This document shows positions 7,660-15,239 of a stretch of DNA of 64,000 nucleotides, in pieces (position 1 is the first letter of the stretch; each line of letters starts with the position of its first letter). The translations under genes were made by a program, and so were the position numbers. This DNA comes from Nakamurella sp. A5-74 (GTDB taxonomy: Bacteria > Actinomycetota > Actinomycetes > Mycobacteriales > Nakamurellaceae), in the NCBI RefSeq assembly GCF_040438885.1, contig NZ_CP159218.1, positions 496,001 to 560,000 of the forward strand. The letters run 5' to 3'. Below the pieces are notes generated by a model. That model was not told the origin of the DNA. It saw only the letters and a list, made by a program, of their open reading frames with translations, and made no database searches.

Positions 7660-9624
7660 ATGACTGCGGACTCCACCCCGACCAGCAGCTCCACTGTTCC
7701 CCACGGCGCCTGGCCCTCACCGATCGACCTCGACATGATCACCGCCGGGTCGGTGGGCCTGTCCGGGGTCCAGTGCGACCACGCCGACGGATCCGTCTAC
7801 TGGCTCGAATCGCGCGCCTCCGAGGCCGGACGTTCCGTCCTGGTGCGATGGCGCGATGGACGTCGCGAGGACGTCACCCCCGCGCCTTTCAACGTCCGCA
7901 ACGGGGTGCACGAGTACGGCGGCACCAGCTATCGCGTCCAGGACGGGGTGCTGGTCTTCTCCGACTTCGCCGACGGGCGACTGTACGTGCAGCGGGTGGA
8001 CTCCACCGACGAGCCCCGGCCGCTCACCCCTGACCTGCCGGGTCGGGTACTGCGGTACGCGGATCCGGTGCTGGATGAGTCGCGACGGCGGGTGCTCGCC
8101 GTCCGCGAGGACCACCGCCGGGTGGGTGAGGCCGGCGGGCCCCTGGAATGCGTGAACACGATCGTCGCGGTGAGTCTGGACGCCGAGGGCGACGACGAGG
8201 GTGAGTTGTTGGTGGACGGACACGATTTCGTGTCGTCGCCGAGGATCTCACCGGACGGACACCGGCTGCTGTGGCTCAGTTGGGAACACCCCGACATGCC
8301 TTGGGATGCAACCACTCTGTGGTCCGGCGACCAGGACGGGGCCGGAGCACACCGGCTCGCGGGAGGACCGGGCGTCTCGATCGCCGAACCTGGCTGGACC
8401 CCGGATTCCCGAGAAGTCTGGTGCACGGACGAGAGTGGTTTCTGGAACCTGGTGATCGACGGTGCGCCGGCCTACCCGGTGCGGGCCGATTGTGCGGACC
8501 CCGCGTGGGTGTTCAGCGATCCGGGGTGGGCCGCACCCGACGCTTCCTCGCTCGTGCTGCGGCGACATGACAGAGGCGGGGTCACGCTGGTCCGCGTCCC
8601 CGCAGGGAGGCCGGCAGCGGTCTCGACCCTTGCCTCGTTCGCCGGGTGCAGCGAGCTGGTCTCCGACCCGGACGGCGGGATCGTGCTGGTGGCCTCGTTC
8701 CCGGACCGCCCGGCCGCGGTGGTACGAGTCGCGCCCGACGGGCACCAACAGATCCTGCGGCGGAGCGTCGAGATCGATCTCGATCCCGAGCTGCTGTCGA
8801 TCGCAGAGCCCATTCAGTGGGACACCCCTGACGGGGCAACGAGTTTCGGTTACCTGTACCTCCCGAAGAACCCTGTTGCCCACGCTCCCGCCGGTTCGTT
8901 GCCCCCGCTGCTCGTGCTCAGCCATGGGGGCCCGACCGCCGCGGCGAGGTCCGGCCTGTCACTGGGCACGCAGTTCTGGACCAGCCGCGGTTTCGCCGTA
9001 CTGGACGTCGACTACGGCGGCAGCACCGGTTACGGGCGCGCCTATCGGGATCGGCTGCAGGGCACCTGGGGCATCGTGGACGTGGACGATTGCTGTTCCG
9101 GCGCACAGCATCTCGTCGATTCCGGGGTGGTCGATCCGAGCAAGCTGGTGATCAAGGGCGGCAGTGCAGGTGGGTACACGACGCTCGCAGCGCTGGCCTT
9201 CCGCGACACCTTCGCCGTCGGGGTGAGTCGGTACGGCATCGGTGATCTGGAGACCTTGGCGACCGACACCCACAAGTTCGAATCGCGGTACCTCGACGGA
9301 CTGGTCGGCCCGTACCCGCAGGAGAAGGCCCGCTACGAGGAGCGTTCACCGATCCACCACGTCGACGGGTTCGACTGTGCCCTGCTCGTGCTGCAGGGCG
9401 AGGACGACAAGGTCGTTCCGCCTGCCCAGGCGACCAGCATCGCCGATGCCGTCCGCGCCAAGGGGCGTCCGGTCGCCCTGCGCATGTACGCCGGTGAGGG
9501 GCACGGGTTCCGCACGTCCGAGTCGGTACGGGACGCGACACTCAGCGAGCTGGCCTTCTACGGCCGGATCTTCGGCTTCCAGCCCGCGGACGCGGTGCCG
9601 GACCTGCAGATCGACAACCTCTGA
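7660..9624 (+). CDS. S9-family serine peptidase (prolyl oligopeptidase/acylaminoacyl-peptidase type)
   Basis: Predicted 654 residues. The N-terminal ~400 residues are beta-rich with repeated DG/PDG motifs, consistent with a beta-propeller. The C-terminal alpha/beta-hydrolase domain carries the S9 signature GGSAGG with nucleophile Ser502, the acid in GEDDKV (Asp583 most likely) and the His in GEGHGF (His615). The oxyanion-region sequence LSHGGPT precedes them. No signal peptide, so it is probably a cytoplasmic peptidase that clips short peptides. It starts 48 bp after the acidic repeat gene on the same strand, but no functional link is evident. Confidence 0.92.
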   Translation: MTADSTPTSSSTVPHGAWPSPIDLDMITAGSVGLSGVQCDHADGSVYWLESRASEAGRSVLVRWRDGRREDVTPAPFNVRNGVHEYGGTSYRVQDGVLVFSDFADGRLYVQRVDSTDEPRPLTPDLPGRVLRYADPVLDESRRRVLAVREDHRRVGEAGGPLECVNTIVAVSLDAEGDDEGELLVDGHDFVSSPRISPDGHRLLWLSWEHPDMPWDATTLWSGDQDGAGAHRLAGGPGVSIAEPGWTPDSREVWCTDESGFWNLVIDGAPAYPVRADCADPAWVFSDPGWAAPDASSLVLRRHDRGGVTLVRVPAGRPAAVSTLASFAGCSELVSDPDGGIVLVASFPDRPAAVVRVAPDGHQQILRRSVEIDLDPELLSIAEPIQWDTPDGATSFGYLYLPKNPVAHAPAGSLPPLLVLSHGGPTAAARSGLSLGTQFWTSRGFAVLDVDYGGSTGYGRAYRDRLQGTWGIVDVDDCCSGAQHLVDSGVVDPSKLVIKGGSAGGYTTLAALAFRDTFAVGVSRYGIGDLETLATDTHKFESRYLDGLVGPYPQEKARYEERSPIHHVDGFDCALLVLQGEDDKVVPPAQATSIADAVRAKGRPVALRMYAGEGHGFRTSESVRDATLSELAFYGRIFGFQPADAVPDLQIDNL

Positions 9625-10173
9625 TCCGGATCACCCGCCGGCCAGCGCCGACCTCGGATCGGCCGCCGGTCAGCCTGAGCAGGCAGCGAACCCCGACAGC
9701 CTGACACCGATCGCCAGCCGACGGACCCGCTGCTGACGTGCCCGGCACCGCTGACGTACCGGAGACCCTTGGTGCGCCCGTTTGGCCAGTGGTGGTGCTG
9801 GGGCCAGGTCGGTCTGCGTCGAACTCTTCGAACCGACTCCGGACGGGACCCCAACGGTGACTGCTCCAGCGCACCCGGTCGCGAGCAGCAGTGCAGGCAG
9901 CACGATCAGAGCCTGACGGCTGCAGGCGGGCTTGGTGTTCATGACCGAAGGACGGGCAGCCCGAGGTGGGGTTGCACGCCGTCACAGCAGAAGCACCGGA
10001 TGACCGGCGACCAACTGGACAGTGACGCGTCGGCCGTCGCGACCTTTCGTGTCCGGGGTGTCAGCTTGCAATGCAGGCGACCTGACGCCGTCCGCCGGCT
10101 ACCGGCGACGCGACCGGATGACCGCCGGTGCCGGTCCGAACCGGCTGCACGGCATCCCTGCCGCGCAGCGGGT
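9625..10173. other. 549-bp stretch without a convincing gene
   Basis: Lies between the peptidase stop and the hsdM stop (convergent ends). A 12-bp palindrome TGATCCGGATCA at 9622-9633 overlaps the peptidase stop codon. The only coding candidate is a weak lipoprotein-like reading frame on the minus strand, listed separately. No terminator with a T tract was found. Confidence 0.6.
9670..9942 (-). CDS. Possible small lipoprotein (doubtful)
   Basis: 90 residues from ATG 9942. The first 25 residues look like a lipoprotein signal: a short charged start, a hydrophobic core ALIVLPALLLA, then ATGC as a lipobox with Cys24. The remainder is basic and low in complexity and matches nothing recognised. 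No Shine-Dalgarno sequence precedes the start. It may be the 5' remnant of a decayed lipoprotein gene or a chance frame. Confidence 0.22.
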   Translation of the reverse strand: MNTKPACSRQALIVLPALLLATGCAGAVTVGVPSGVGSKSSTQTDLAPAPPLAKRAHQGSPVRQRCRARQQRVRRLAIGVRLSGFAACSG

Positions 10174-11652
10174 CTAGGGTGCGAGTTGCTGCTCCAGACC
10201 TGCTGCTACGGCCTCGAATTCGGCCAGCGCTGCAGTCAGATCCTCGACGATCTCACGGGCGATGATGTCCGGCGAGGGCAGGTTGTCCAGATCATCGAGC
10301 GAGTCGTCCTTGAGCCAGGTGATGTCCAGATTCGCTTTGTCGCGGGCGACGATCTCCGCGTAGGTGAATGACTTCCACCGTTCGGATTCGGTCCTGGCAG
10401 CGTGGTCTCCTGGGAGGTATCCGTCGACGAACTCATCGAGGTTGTTGCGGCGCAACGGGTTCTGCTTGAGGGTGAAGTGCTTGTTGGTGCGCAAGTCGTA
10501 CACCCAGAGGCGCTGCGTCCACGGATCTCCCGGCCGCGCGACCTTCTTGTCGAAGAACAGCACATTGGCCTTGACGCCCTGGGCATAAAAGATGCCGGTC
10601 GGCAGACGCAACATCGTGTGCAGGTCGAAGTCGGCGAGCAGCTTTCGCCGGATGGTCTCTCCCGCGCCGCCCTCGAAGAGCACGTTGTCCGGCAGGACGA
10701 CCGCGGCGCGGCCGTTCGTGTTCAGGATGGTGGCGATGTGTTGGACGAAGTTGAGCTGCTTGTTGCTGGTGGTGGCGGCGAAGTCCTGGCGCTCGATCTC
10801 TCGATCTTCCCGAACCTGCCGACCGTCGGCGCCGACCATCGTCACGGACGACTTGCGACCGAACGGTGGATTCGACAGGACCACGGACCAACGGTGCCCA
10901 GGGTCGGCGATCAGCGAGTCGCGCACCTCGATCAGCGAGTTTCCGTTGGAGGTGCCCATGCCGTGCAGGAGCAGGTTCATCGCCGCGAGCCGGGCGGTAC
11001 CGTCGACGAGTTCGTAACCGGCGACGAAGCGATCTCGCAGATGAATTCGTTGGACGGGCGTCATCGACTCAGCACCCCGGGACGCGTGCTCGTGGGCGAC
11101 GAGGAGGAAACCGCCGGTACCGCAGGCAGGATCGACGATCGTGTCGTCGACGCTGGGACGAATGACGTCGACGATCGCCTGGATCAGCGCCCGCGGAGTG
11201 AAGTACTGGCCCGCACCAGATCCCTTGTCGGACGCGCCTTTCGAGAGTAGTTCCTCGTACGCATCACCCTTGATGTCCGTCCCGGCCTGCGACCACTGTT
11301 CCTTGTCGATCAGGTCGTGGATCAGGCGCCGTAGTTTCGCCGGATCCTGGATCCGGTTCTGCGCCTTGCGGAAGATCGTTCCGATCACTCCGGGCTCGCG
11401 GGCCAGACCGTTCAGCATTCGGGTGTACGCCGACTCGAGCGCATCGCCCTGGGCGTCAAGCAGTTTCTGCCACGAGTATGCCGTCGGGACCACCTGCTCG
11501 GGGGCCAGCTTCCGGTGTGCGCGCTCGTGCGCCATCTTGAGGAACAGCAGGTACGTCAGCTGTTCGGTGTACTCGATGACGCCAACACCGTCGTCGCGCA
11601 ACACATCGCAGTACGACCAGAGTTTCTCGACCAGTCGTCGTGAGTCAGCCAT
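10174..11652 (-). CDS. hsdM: Type I restriction-modification DNA methyltransferase subunit HsdM
   Basis: 492 residues, normal length for HsdM. It has the N-terminal helical HsdM domain, the SAM-binding motif DPACGTGG (residues 174-181) and the catalytic N6-adenine motif NPPFG (261-265), preceded by GQYFTPR, a hallmark of type I and related methyltransferases. It modifies adenine in the bipartite site read by HsdS. The start overlaps the PIN-toxin gene by 8 bp (11645-11652), with AAAGG just upstream of ATG, so translation is coupled to the toxin. It is the last gene of an hsdR-hsdS-mrr-antitoxin-toxin-hsdM series, unlike the usual order in which M and S are adjacent. Confidence 0.96.
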   Translation of the reverse strand: MADSRRLVEKLWSYCDVLRDDGVGVIEYTEQLTYLLFLKMAHERAHRKLAPEQVVPTAYSWQKLLDAQGDALESAYTRMLNGLAREPGVIGTIFRKAQNRIQDPAKLRRLIHDLIDKEQWSQAGTDIKGDAYEELLSKGASDKGSGAGQYFTPRALIQAIVDVIRPSVDDTIVDPACGTGGFLLVAHEHASRGAESMTPVQRIHLRDRFVAGYELVDGTARLAAMNLLLHGMGTSNGNSLIEVRDSLIADPGHRWSVVLSNPPFGRKSSVTMVGADGRQVREDREIERQDFAATTSNKQLNFVQHIATILNTNGRAAVVLPDNVLFEGGAGETIRRKLLADFDLHTMLRLPTGIFYAQGVKANVLFFDKKVARPGDPWTQRLWVYDLRTNKHFTLKQNPLRRNNLDEFVDGYLPGDHAARTESERWKSFTYAEIVARDKANLDITWLKDDSLDDLDNLPSPDIIAREIVEDLTAALAEFEAVAAGLEQQLAP

Positions 11653-12073
11653 CGGAACCTTTCAGGAATTGCAAGTCTGGAACACCGTCGAAGATCTCAT
11701 CGCCGCTGAGCAACGGGAGGTCGTAGGCGAGCGCCGTTGCCGCGATCCAGGCGTCGCCCATGTGAATCTTTTCCGCCAACGGATGCCCCGACAGTTTGCA
11801 GGCCGCGCGCACTGCGGCGAACGACAGCACCACCGGGCTGGTGACGGGCAGGGTGGCTGTCGCACCGAGTGTTGCCTCCAACGCCGAGATCCGCGTGTCA
11901 CCCCACTTGCGCACGAGTGCGCCGAAGCGCACTTCGCCCTCGGTCTGGGCGGCGATGGCGATGTCCTTGCCCAGGAGCAGCAGTCGCCATTGCGCGACCC
12001 GCGGGTCTCGATCACGCGCGGCGAGAATGACACAACTCCACACGTCGGTGTCGAGAAGGACGACGTCAGCCAC
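11645..12073 (-). CDS. PIN-domain ribonuclease toxin (VapC-like)
   Basis: 142 residues from GTG 12073. PIN-domain acidic residues are in place: Asp8 and Asp10 in LLDTDVWS, Glu45/Glu47, Asp107 in MGDAWIAATA and Asp125 in LLSGDEIF. VapC-type toxins are Mg2+-dependent RNases that block translation by cutting tRNA or rRNA. It overlaps the upstream gene by 8 bp and hsdM by 8 bp, so it is translationally locked between a probable antitoxin and the methyltransferase. The target is not predictable from sequence. Confidence 0.85.
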   Translation of the reverse strand: MADVVLLDTDVWSCVILAARDRDPRVAQWRLLLLGKDIAIAAQTEGEVRFGALVRKWGDTRISALEATLGATATLPVTSPVVLSFAAVRAACKLSGHPLAEKIHMGDAWIAATALAYDLPLLSGDEIFDGVPDLQFLKGSDG

Positions 12074-12926
12074 GGATCGCGGCCAAGAACTCGTTCATCT
12101 CCTCGTCGGAGATCTCGAGCGGGATCGGCTCAGGCAGCGCGTGCGCGTGCGCGTGCGCGTGCGCGACGAGGCTCTCCAGCGACGGCGGCGATTCAATGCC
12201 GAGTCGGGTCGCTACGGGCTCGGCCCGCTCGATCTGCGGCGTGTCCACCCGGTGGTGCTGGGTTCCGGAGCCGACTCCGAGCAGACCAGAGACCCGGACG
12301 TGGTGTCCGACCAACGCTGCCGCGGTCTCGGCCTCCATCACGTCGTGCAGGTCGACGGTGTTGCCTGCAGTGTCTCGGAGACGGAACCGCCTGGTGTGCA
12401 GGTCGACCATCTCGAGAATCCCGTAGAGCGTCGCCGGACCGGCGCTTTCCTGGTCCCCCCGCTTCCACGGGCCCCGCCGGATGGCATCGGTCTCGACCAG
12501 ACGCGGGGCGTGACCGGGCACCGTGATCTCGGCCCGCGGGGCTGCCTTCTTCAGCGCGACCACCAAGCCGTCGACCGATTCGGCGATGCTGTCTGAAACA
12601 TCAGCCGGCCGACGGTTGGTCTCGAGGGCTTCGACGATCGACCAGAAGATGGCATCCACGCCATCCGCCAACGGATCCAGCAGTGCAGAGCTGTCGCCGA
12701 CGACGAAGACCAGCCTGGTACTTCCCGGCCTGAGTGCGACGCGGACGGTCGCGAGACTCTCCAGCGATGCAGCTGTGCGACCCAATCCGGGTCGATCTGC
12801 CACGGACCGGGTGAGGCGGTACGTGACGTCCTTGAACGCTTGGATCAAACCGACCGCGTCCGCAGCCAGCAACTCGCCGGCTGCGCTGGGGTGGTCGAGC
12901 AGTCGGAACTCGATTTCTCGGGTCAT
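12066..12926 (-). CDS. Hypothetical protein, probable cognate antitoxin of the PIN toxin
   Basis: 286 residues from ATG 12926, preceded by GGAGGTGAAGAC, an excellent Shine-Dalgarno sequence; a longer start would lack one. No recognised family. The middle (about residues 165-215) alternates beta-type residues (LYGILEMVDLHTRRFRL, VRVSGLLGVG) and could be an OB-like barrel. Residues 255-263 are an AHAHAHAHA run. The acidic C-terminus (EISDEEMNEFLAAIRG) is the kind of short helix that antitoxins insert into PIN toxins. Its position directly before the toxin with an 8-bp overlap, and its own upstream palindrome, support an antitoxin role. It is far longer than classical VapB (about 80 residues), so this is inference. 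Confidence 0.6.
   Translation of the reverse strand: MTREIEFRLLDHPSAAGELLAADAVGLIQAFKDVTYRLTRSVADRPGLGRTAASLESLATVRVALRPGSTRLVFVVGDSSALLDPLADGVDAIFWSIVEALETNRRPADVSDSIAESVDGLVVALKKAAPRAEITVPGHAPRLVETDAIRRGPWKRGDQESAGPATLYGILEMVDLHTRRFRLRDTAGNTVDLHDVMEAETAAALVGHHVRVSGLLGVGSGTQHHRVDTPQIERAEPVATRLGIESPPSLESLVAHAHAHAHALPEPIPLEISDEEMNEFLAAIRG
12137..12165. repeat. 29-bp alternating purine-pyrimidine tract, (GTGCGC)4 core
   Basis: Strict G/C/T alternation from 12137 to 12165 with four GTGCGC units at 12141-12164. On the minus strand it encodes the His-Ala run of the antitoxin candidate. Such tracts can adopt Z-DNA and slip in 6-bp steps, which keeps the frame. Confidence 0.9.
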
Positions 12927-12948
12927 GTCTTCACCTCCGTGATCGGTG

Positions 12949-12968
12949 ACTGTAGATCGATCCACAGT
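12949..12968. promoter_or_regulatory. 20-bp near-perfect palindrome upstream of the antitoxin candidate
   Basis: ACTGTAGATCGATCCACAGT: the two 10-bp arms match at 9 of 10 positions. It lies 22-42 bp upstream of the antitoxin-candidate ATG in the 109-bp gap after mrr, the only sizeable gap inside the defence locus. It is a good candidate autoregulatory operator for the toxin-antitoxin pair, implying an internal promoter that also drives hsdM. Confidence 0.6.
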
Positions 12969-13035
12969 ATGCGCACGCGCACTGACATCGAGTGTTCGCA
13001 GCGGAGCTCCGTCACGTCGCACTGACGCACGCTTC

Positions 13036-13944
13036 TCACAGACCCTCGAAGAAGTCTTCGTCGAGGCGGTAGAGCGTCACTGTCTGCTCTGACTGGACTC
13101 CGACTTCGTAGCTCACGAGCAGCTCTGCCAGTCTGCGTCCGTCGATCAACTCGATTCGCGCGTTGATCCGCTCGGCTTCCAGGATGGCGCCGGTGGAGAA
13201 GCGCGAGGTGGTGATGAAGACGCCCCGATCTCCCTGCTTGCCGAGTAGCGCGCCGGCGAACTCGTGGATCTTCGGCCGATCGATGGTGCGGTCCTCCCGA
13301 TAGCGCTTGGCCTGCACGTAGATGCGGTCGAGCCCGAGCGGATCCTGGCTGATGATGCCGTCGACCCCCGCATCGCCGGCGGCGCTGGTCCGCTCGATCG
13401 CACCCGCTCTGCCGTATCCCATCTGCTCGAGCAGGTGGATGACCAGGTCCTCGAAACCGGTGGGGGTCAGGGCGAGAGCCTTCCGCAGCACCTCACCTTC
13501 GACGGCGGCGCGATTGGTGGCCACTCCCTTCTCGATCAGGTCGCTGGGGCTGGCATCTCTGCCCTCGTCGGCCGGTGTGTCCGGGTTCGTCGCCTTGTCC
13601 CGGGTGCGTTCCCGGAACTCGAGATAGGCGGGGTACTGCTCGAGAATCTTCATGTCGATCCGGGTGGGGTTCTTCGCCAGCGCATCTCTGCCCTCGTCGG
13701 TGATCGACACCTGCCCACGGCTCGGGCGCGCGATGAGCCCGGCCTGGAACAGATAGGTCAGTGCCCAGCCGACGCGGTTGTCGATGGTCCGTTGCCGTCC
13801 GCTCGGCAGCATCTCCGCGCGTTCGACGTCGGTCAGGTCGAACTGATCAACCACCGCATCCTTGACCTCGCGAGATTTGCGCAGCGAGCCATCGCCCAAG
13901 AACGCGAGCGCCGGACGCATCACCGTCTGGAAATCGGGAATCAT
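13036..13944 (-). CDS. mrr: Mrr-type restriction endonuclease (type IV-like, methyl-directed)
   Basis: 302 residues. The N-terminal winged-helix Mrr_N-like region (about 1-95, with RQRTIDNRVGWALTYL and ITDEGRDAL) is followed by a linker and a C-terminal Mrr nuclease fold: Glu165 in TPTGFEDLV, Asp195 in GDAGVDGII and the QAK motif at 211-213 (YVQAKRY), the PD-(D/E)xK-like core. Mrr enzymes cut DNA carrying foreign methylation. The start overlaps the hsdS stop by 4 bp (ATGA), so it is translated with the type I system. A modification-dependent nuclease co-expressed with a methyltransferase must tolerate that system's own methylation mark. Confidence 0.92.
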   Translation of the reverse strand: MIPDFQTVMRPALAFLGDGSLRKSREVKDAVVDQFDLTDVERAEMLPSGRQRTIDNRVGWALTYLFQAGLIARPSRGQVSITDEGRDALAKNPTRIDMKILEQYPAYLEFRERTRDKATNPDTPADEGRDASPSDLIEKGVATNRAAVEGEVLRKALALTPTGFEDLVIHLLEQMGYGRAGAIERTSAAGDAGVDGIISQDPLGLDRIYVQAKRYREDRTIDRPKIHEFAGALLGKQGDRGVFITTSRFSTGAILEAERINARIELIDGRRLAELLVSYEVGVQSEQTVTLYRLDEDFFEGL

Positions 13945-15239
13945 TGGGCCAATTCCTCGATCACTTCGGCATCCGTGCTCTGGCCCGTGAGCGTGCCACT
14001 GAAAGCAGCCGCGAGGACTGCCCGACGTAATGAAACACCGCGGGCCACAATGCGGGCTCGATCCCTATCAAGCCGATTGAGCGCTTCCCGAATCACAAAG
14101 AATCGGACGAGGTCAGCTTGTTGTGACTTTAACGGAGGAACAGGGATCGGGAAGGCACGAAGCTTCGTGCCGTTGACATTTGCTTGCCCTACCTGTTGTG
14201 AAAGGACTGAACGAATATAGCTTCTCCCGTAGGGACTGTTGATGACGATGTTGGCCCAGTCAGCGAGCAATCGTTCATCGAATCGGACCCTGATCAAGTA
14301 AGAAGCGAGCGCCGCACTGCGCTCGCCATGAAATACAGCGCTCTTGCCCACGAGTTCGGCGCTGTTCGTTCGATTGAACAGCAAGTCACCATCAACCAGC
14401 GATGCTTTGTTGATATCTGGATGTTCTGCTGCAAGATATTTGAGTGATTTCCAATCCAGCTCGCCTTCACGGATGTTTCCCATCCTGAGGACTGGTACAT
14501 CGGTCTCCGCAGCAAGCGACCCAGTCTTTGCGCTGGTCCCGTACGACACCGAGTAGGCATGGTCTCCCAGAAGATGGTCAACGGAACTTCGCCGAGCCTG
14601 ATTAACAATATCGGTCGAAAGTGATGCGGTCACCGCTGCAAATTTGTTTCTACTGTCGTCGAGCAAAGTTGCGCTGGTATCGAGTCGGGAGAGGTGGTCT
14701 TCGAGGATCTCGACAATCTTATGCTGTTCTGTCCGAGGGGGCACCGGCACGGGGAGTTCAAGGAAACGATCCTGGGTGAGATTCAGACCGCTGTCGCTGA
14801 TGCCGGTCTTCATCGCATCGATGCGGACCTGGGCCTCTTGCGAAAGGAGCCAAAATTCGAGGAAACTAGCGTCCAAATCTGCAATCGGTCTGAATCGATA
14901 CATCTTGCCGGACATCATGAGTTTGGGTCTGGTGGACCGAACGAGAGCCGGAATACCGCACCTCGAACGAGGCCCTGCACACGTCATCAACAGGTCACCG
15001 GATCTGACCTCGATCAGCGGCCTGGCCCTGAGGTCAGTTGGTAGCTCCTTGTTTTGTCTGGGATCGAACCAACCCGGCTGAATCGCAGTCGTCTTGAGGA
15101 CTGCCCAAGTGTTGTCGTCCTCAGCAGGATGGGGAACGCACTTGGGGCTCCATCCTTGCTGCAGAAGCCGGTTGTTATCCTGCTTCTCCAGCAGGTCGCC
15201 CAGTCGCACGACTGACCAGGCGTCAGGGACAATGATCAC
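13941..15239 (-). CDS. hsdS: Type I restriction-modification specificity subunit HsdS
   Basis: 432 residues with the two target-recognition-domain layout: each half contains a conserved-region helix pair and a P.P....Q motif (LPVPVPPRTEQHKIVEILE near residue 180; IPVPPLKSQQADLV near 390). HsdS chooses the bipartite target for HsdM and HsdR. It overlaps hsdR by 4 bp (ATGA at 15236-15239) and mrr by 4 bp. Base composition is visibly poorer in G+C, with more AT-rich codons, than the flanking genes, as expected for a horizontally shuffled specificity subunit. Confidence 0.95.
   Translation of the reverse strand: MIIVPDAWSVVRLGDLLEKQDNNRLLQQGWSPKCVPHPAEDDNTWAVLKTTAIQPGWFDPRQNKELPTDLRARPLIEVRSGDLLMTCAGPRSRCGIPALVRSTRPKLMMSGKMYRFRPIADLDASFLEFWLLSQEAQVRIDAMKTGISDSGLNLTQDRFLELPVPVPPRTEQHKIVEILEDHLSRLDTSATLLDDSRNKFAAVTASLSTDIVNQARRSSVDHLLGDHAYSVSYGTSAKTGSLAAETDVPVLRMGNIREGELDWKSLKYLAAEHPDINKASLVDGDLLFNRTNSAELVGKSAVFHGERSAALASYLIRVRFDERLLADWANIVINSPYGRSYIRSVLSQQVGQANVNGTKLRAFPIPVPPLKSQQADLVRFFVIREALNRLDRDRARIVARGVSLRRAVLAAAFSGTLTGQSTDAEVIEELAQ

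Noticed and set aside
9622-9633. Palindrome TGATCCGGATCA as an operator
   Set aside because: It overlaps the peptidase stop codon and no gene starts nearby; kept only as a note in the gap description.
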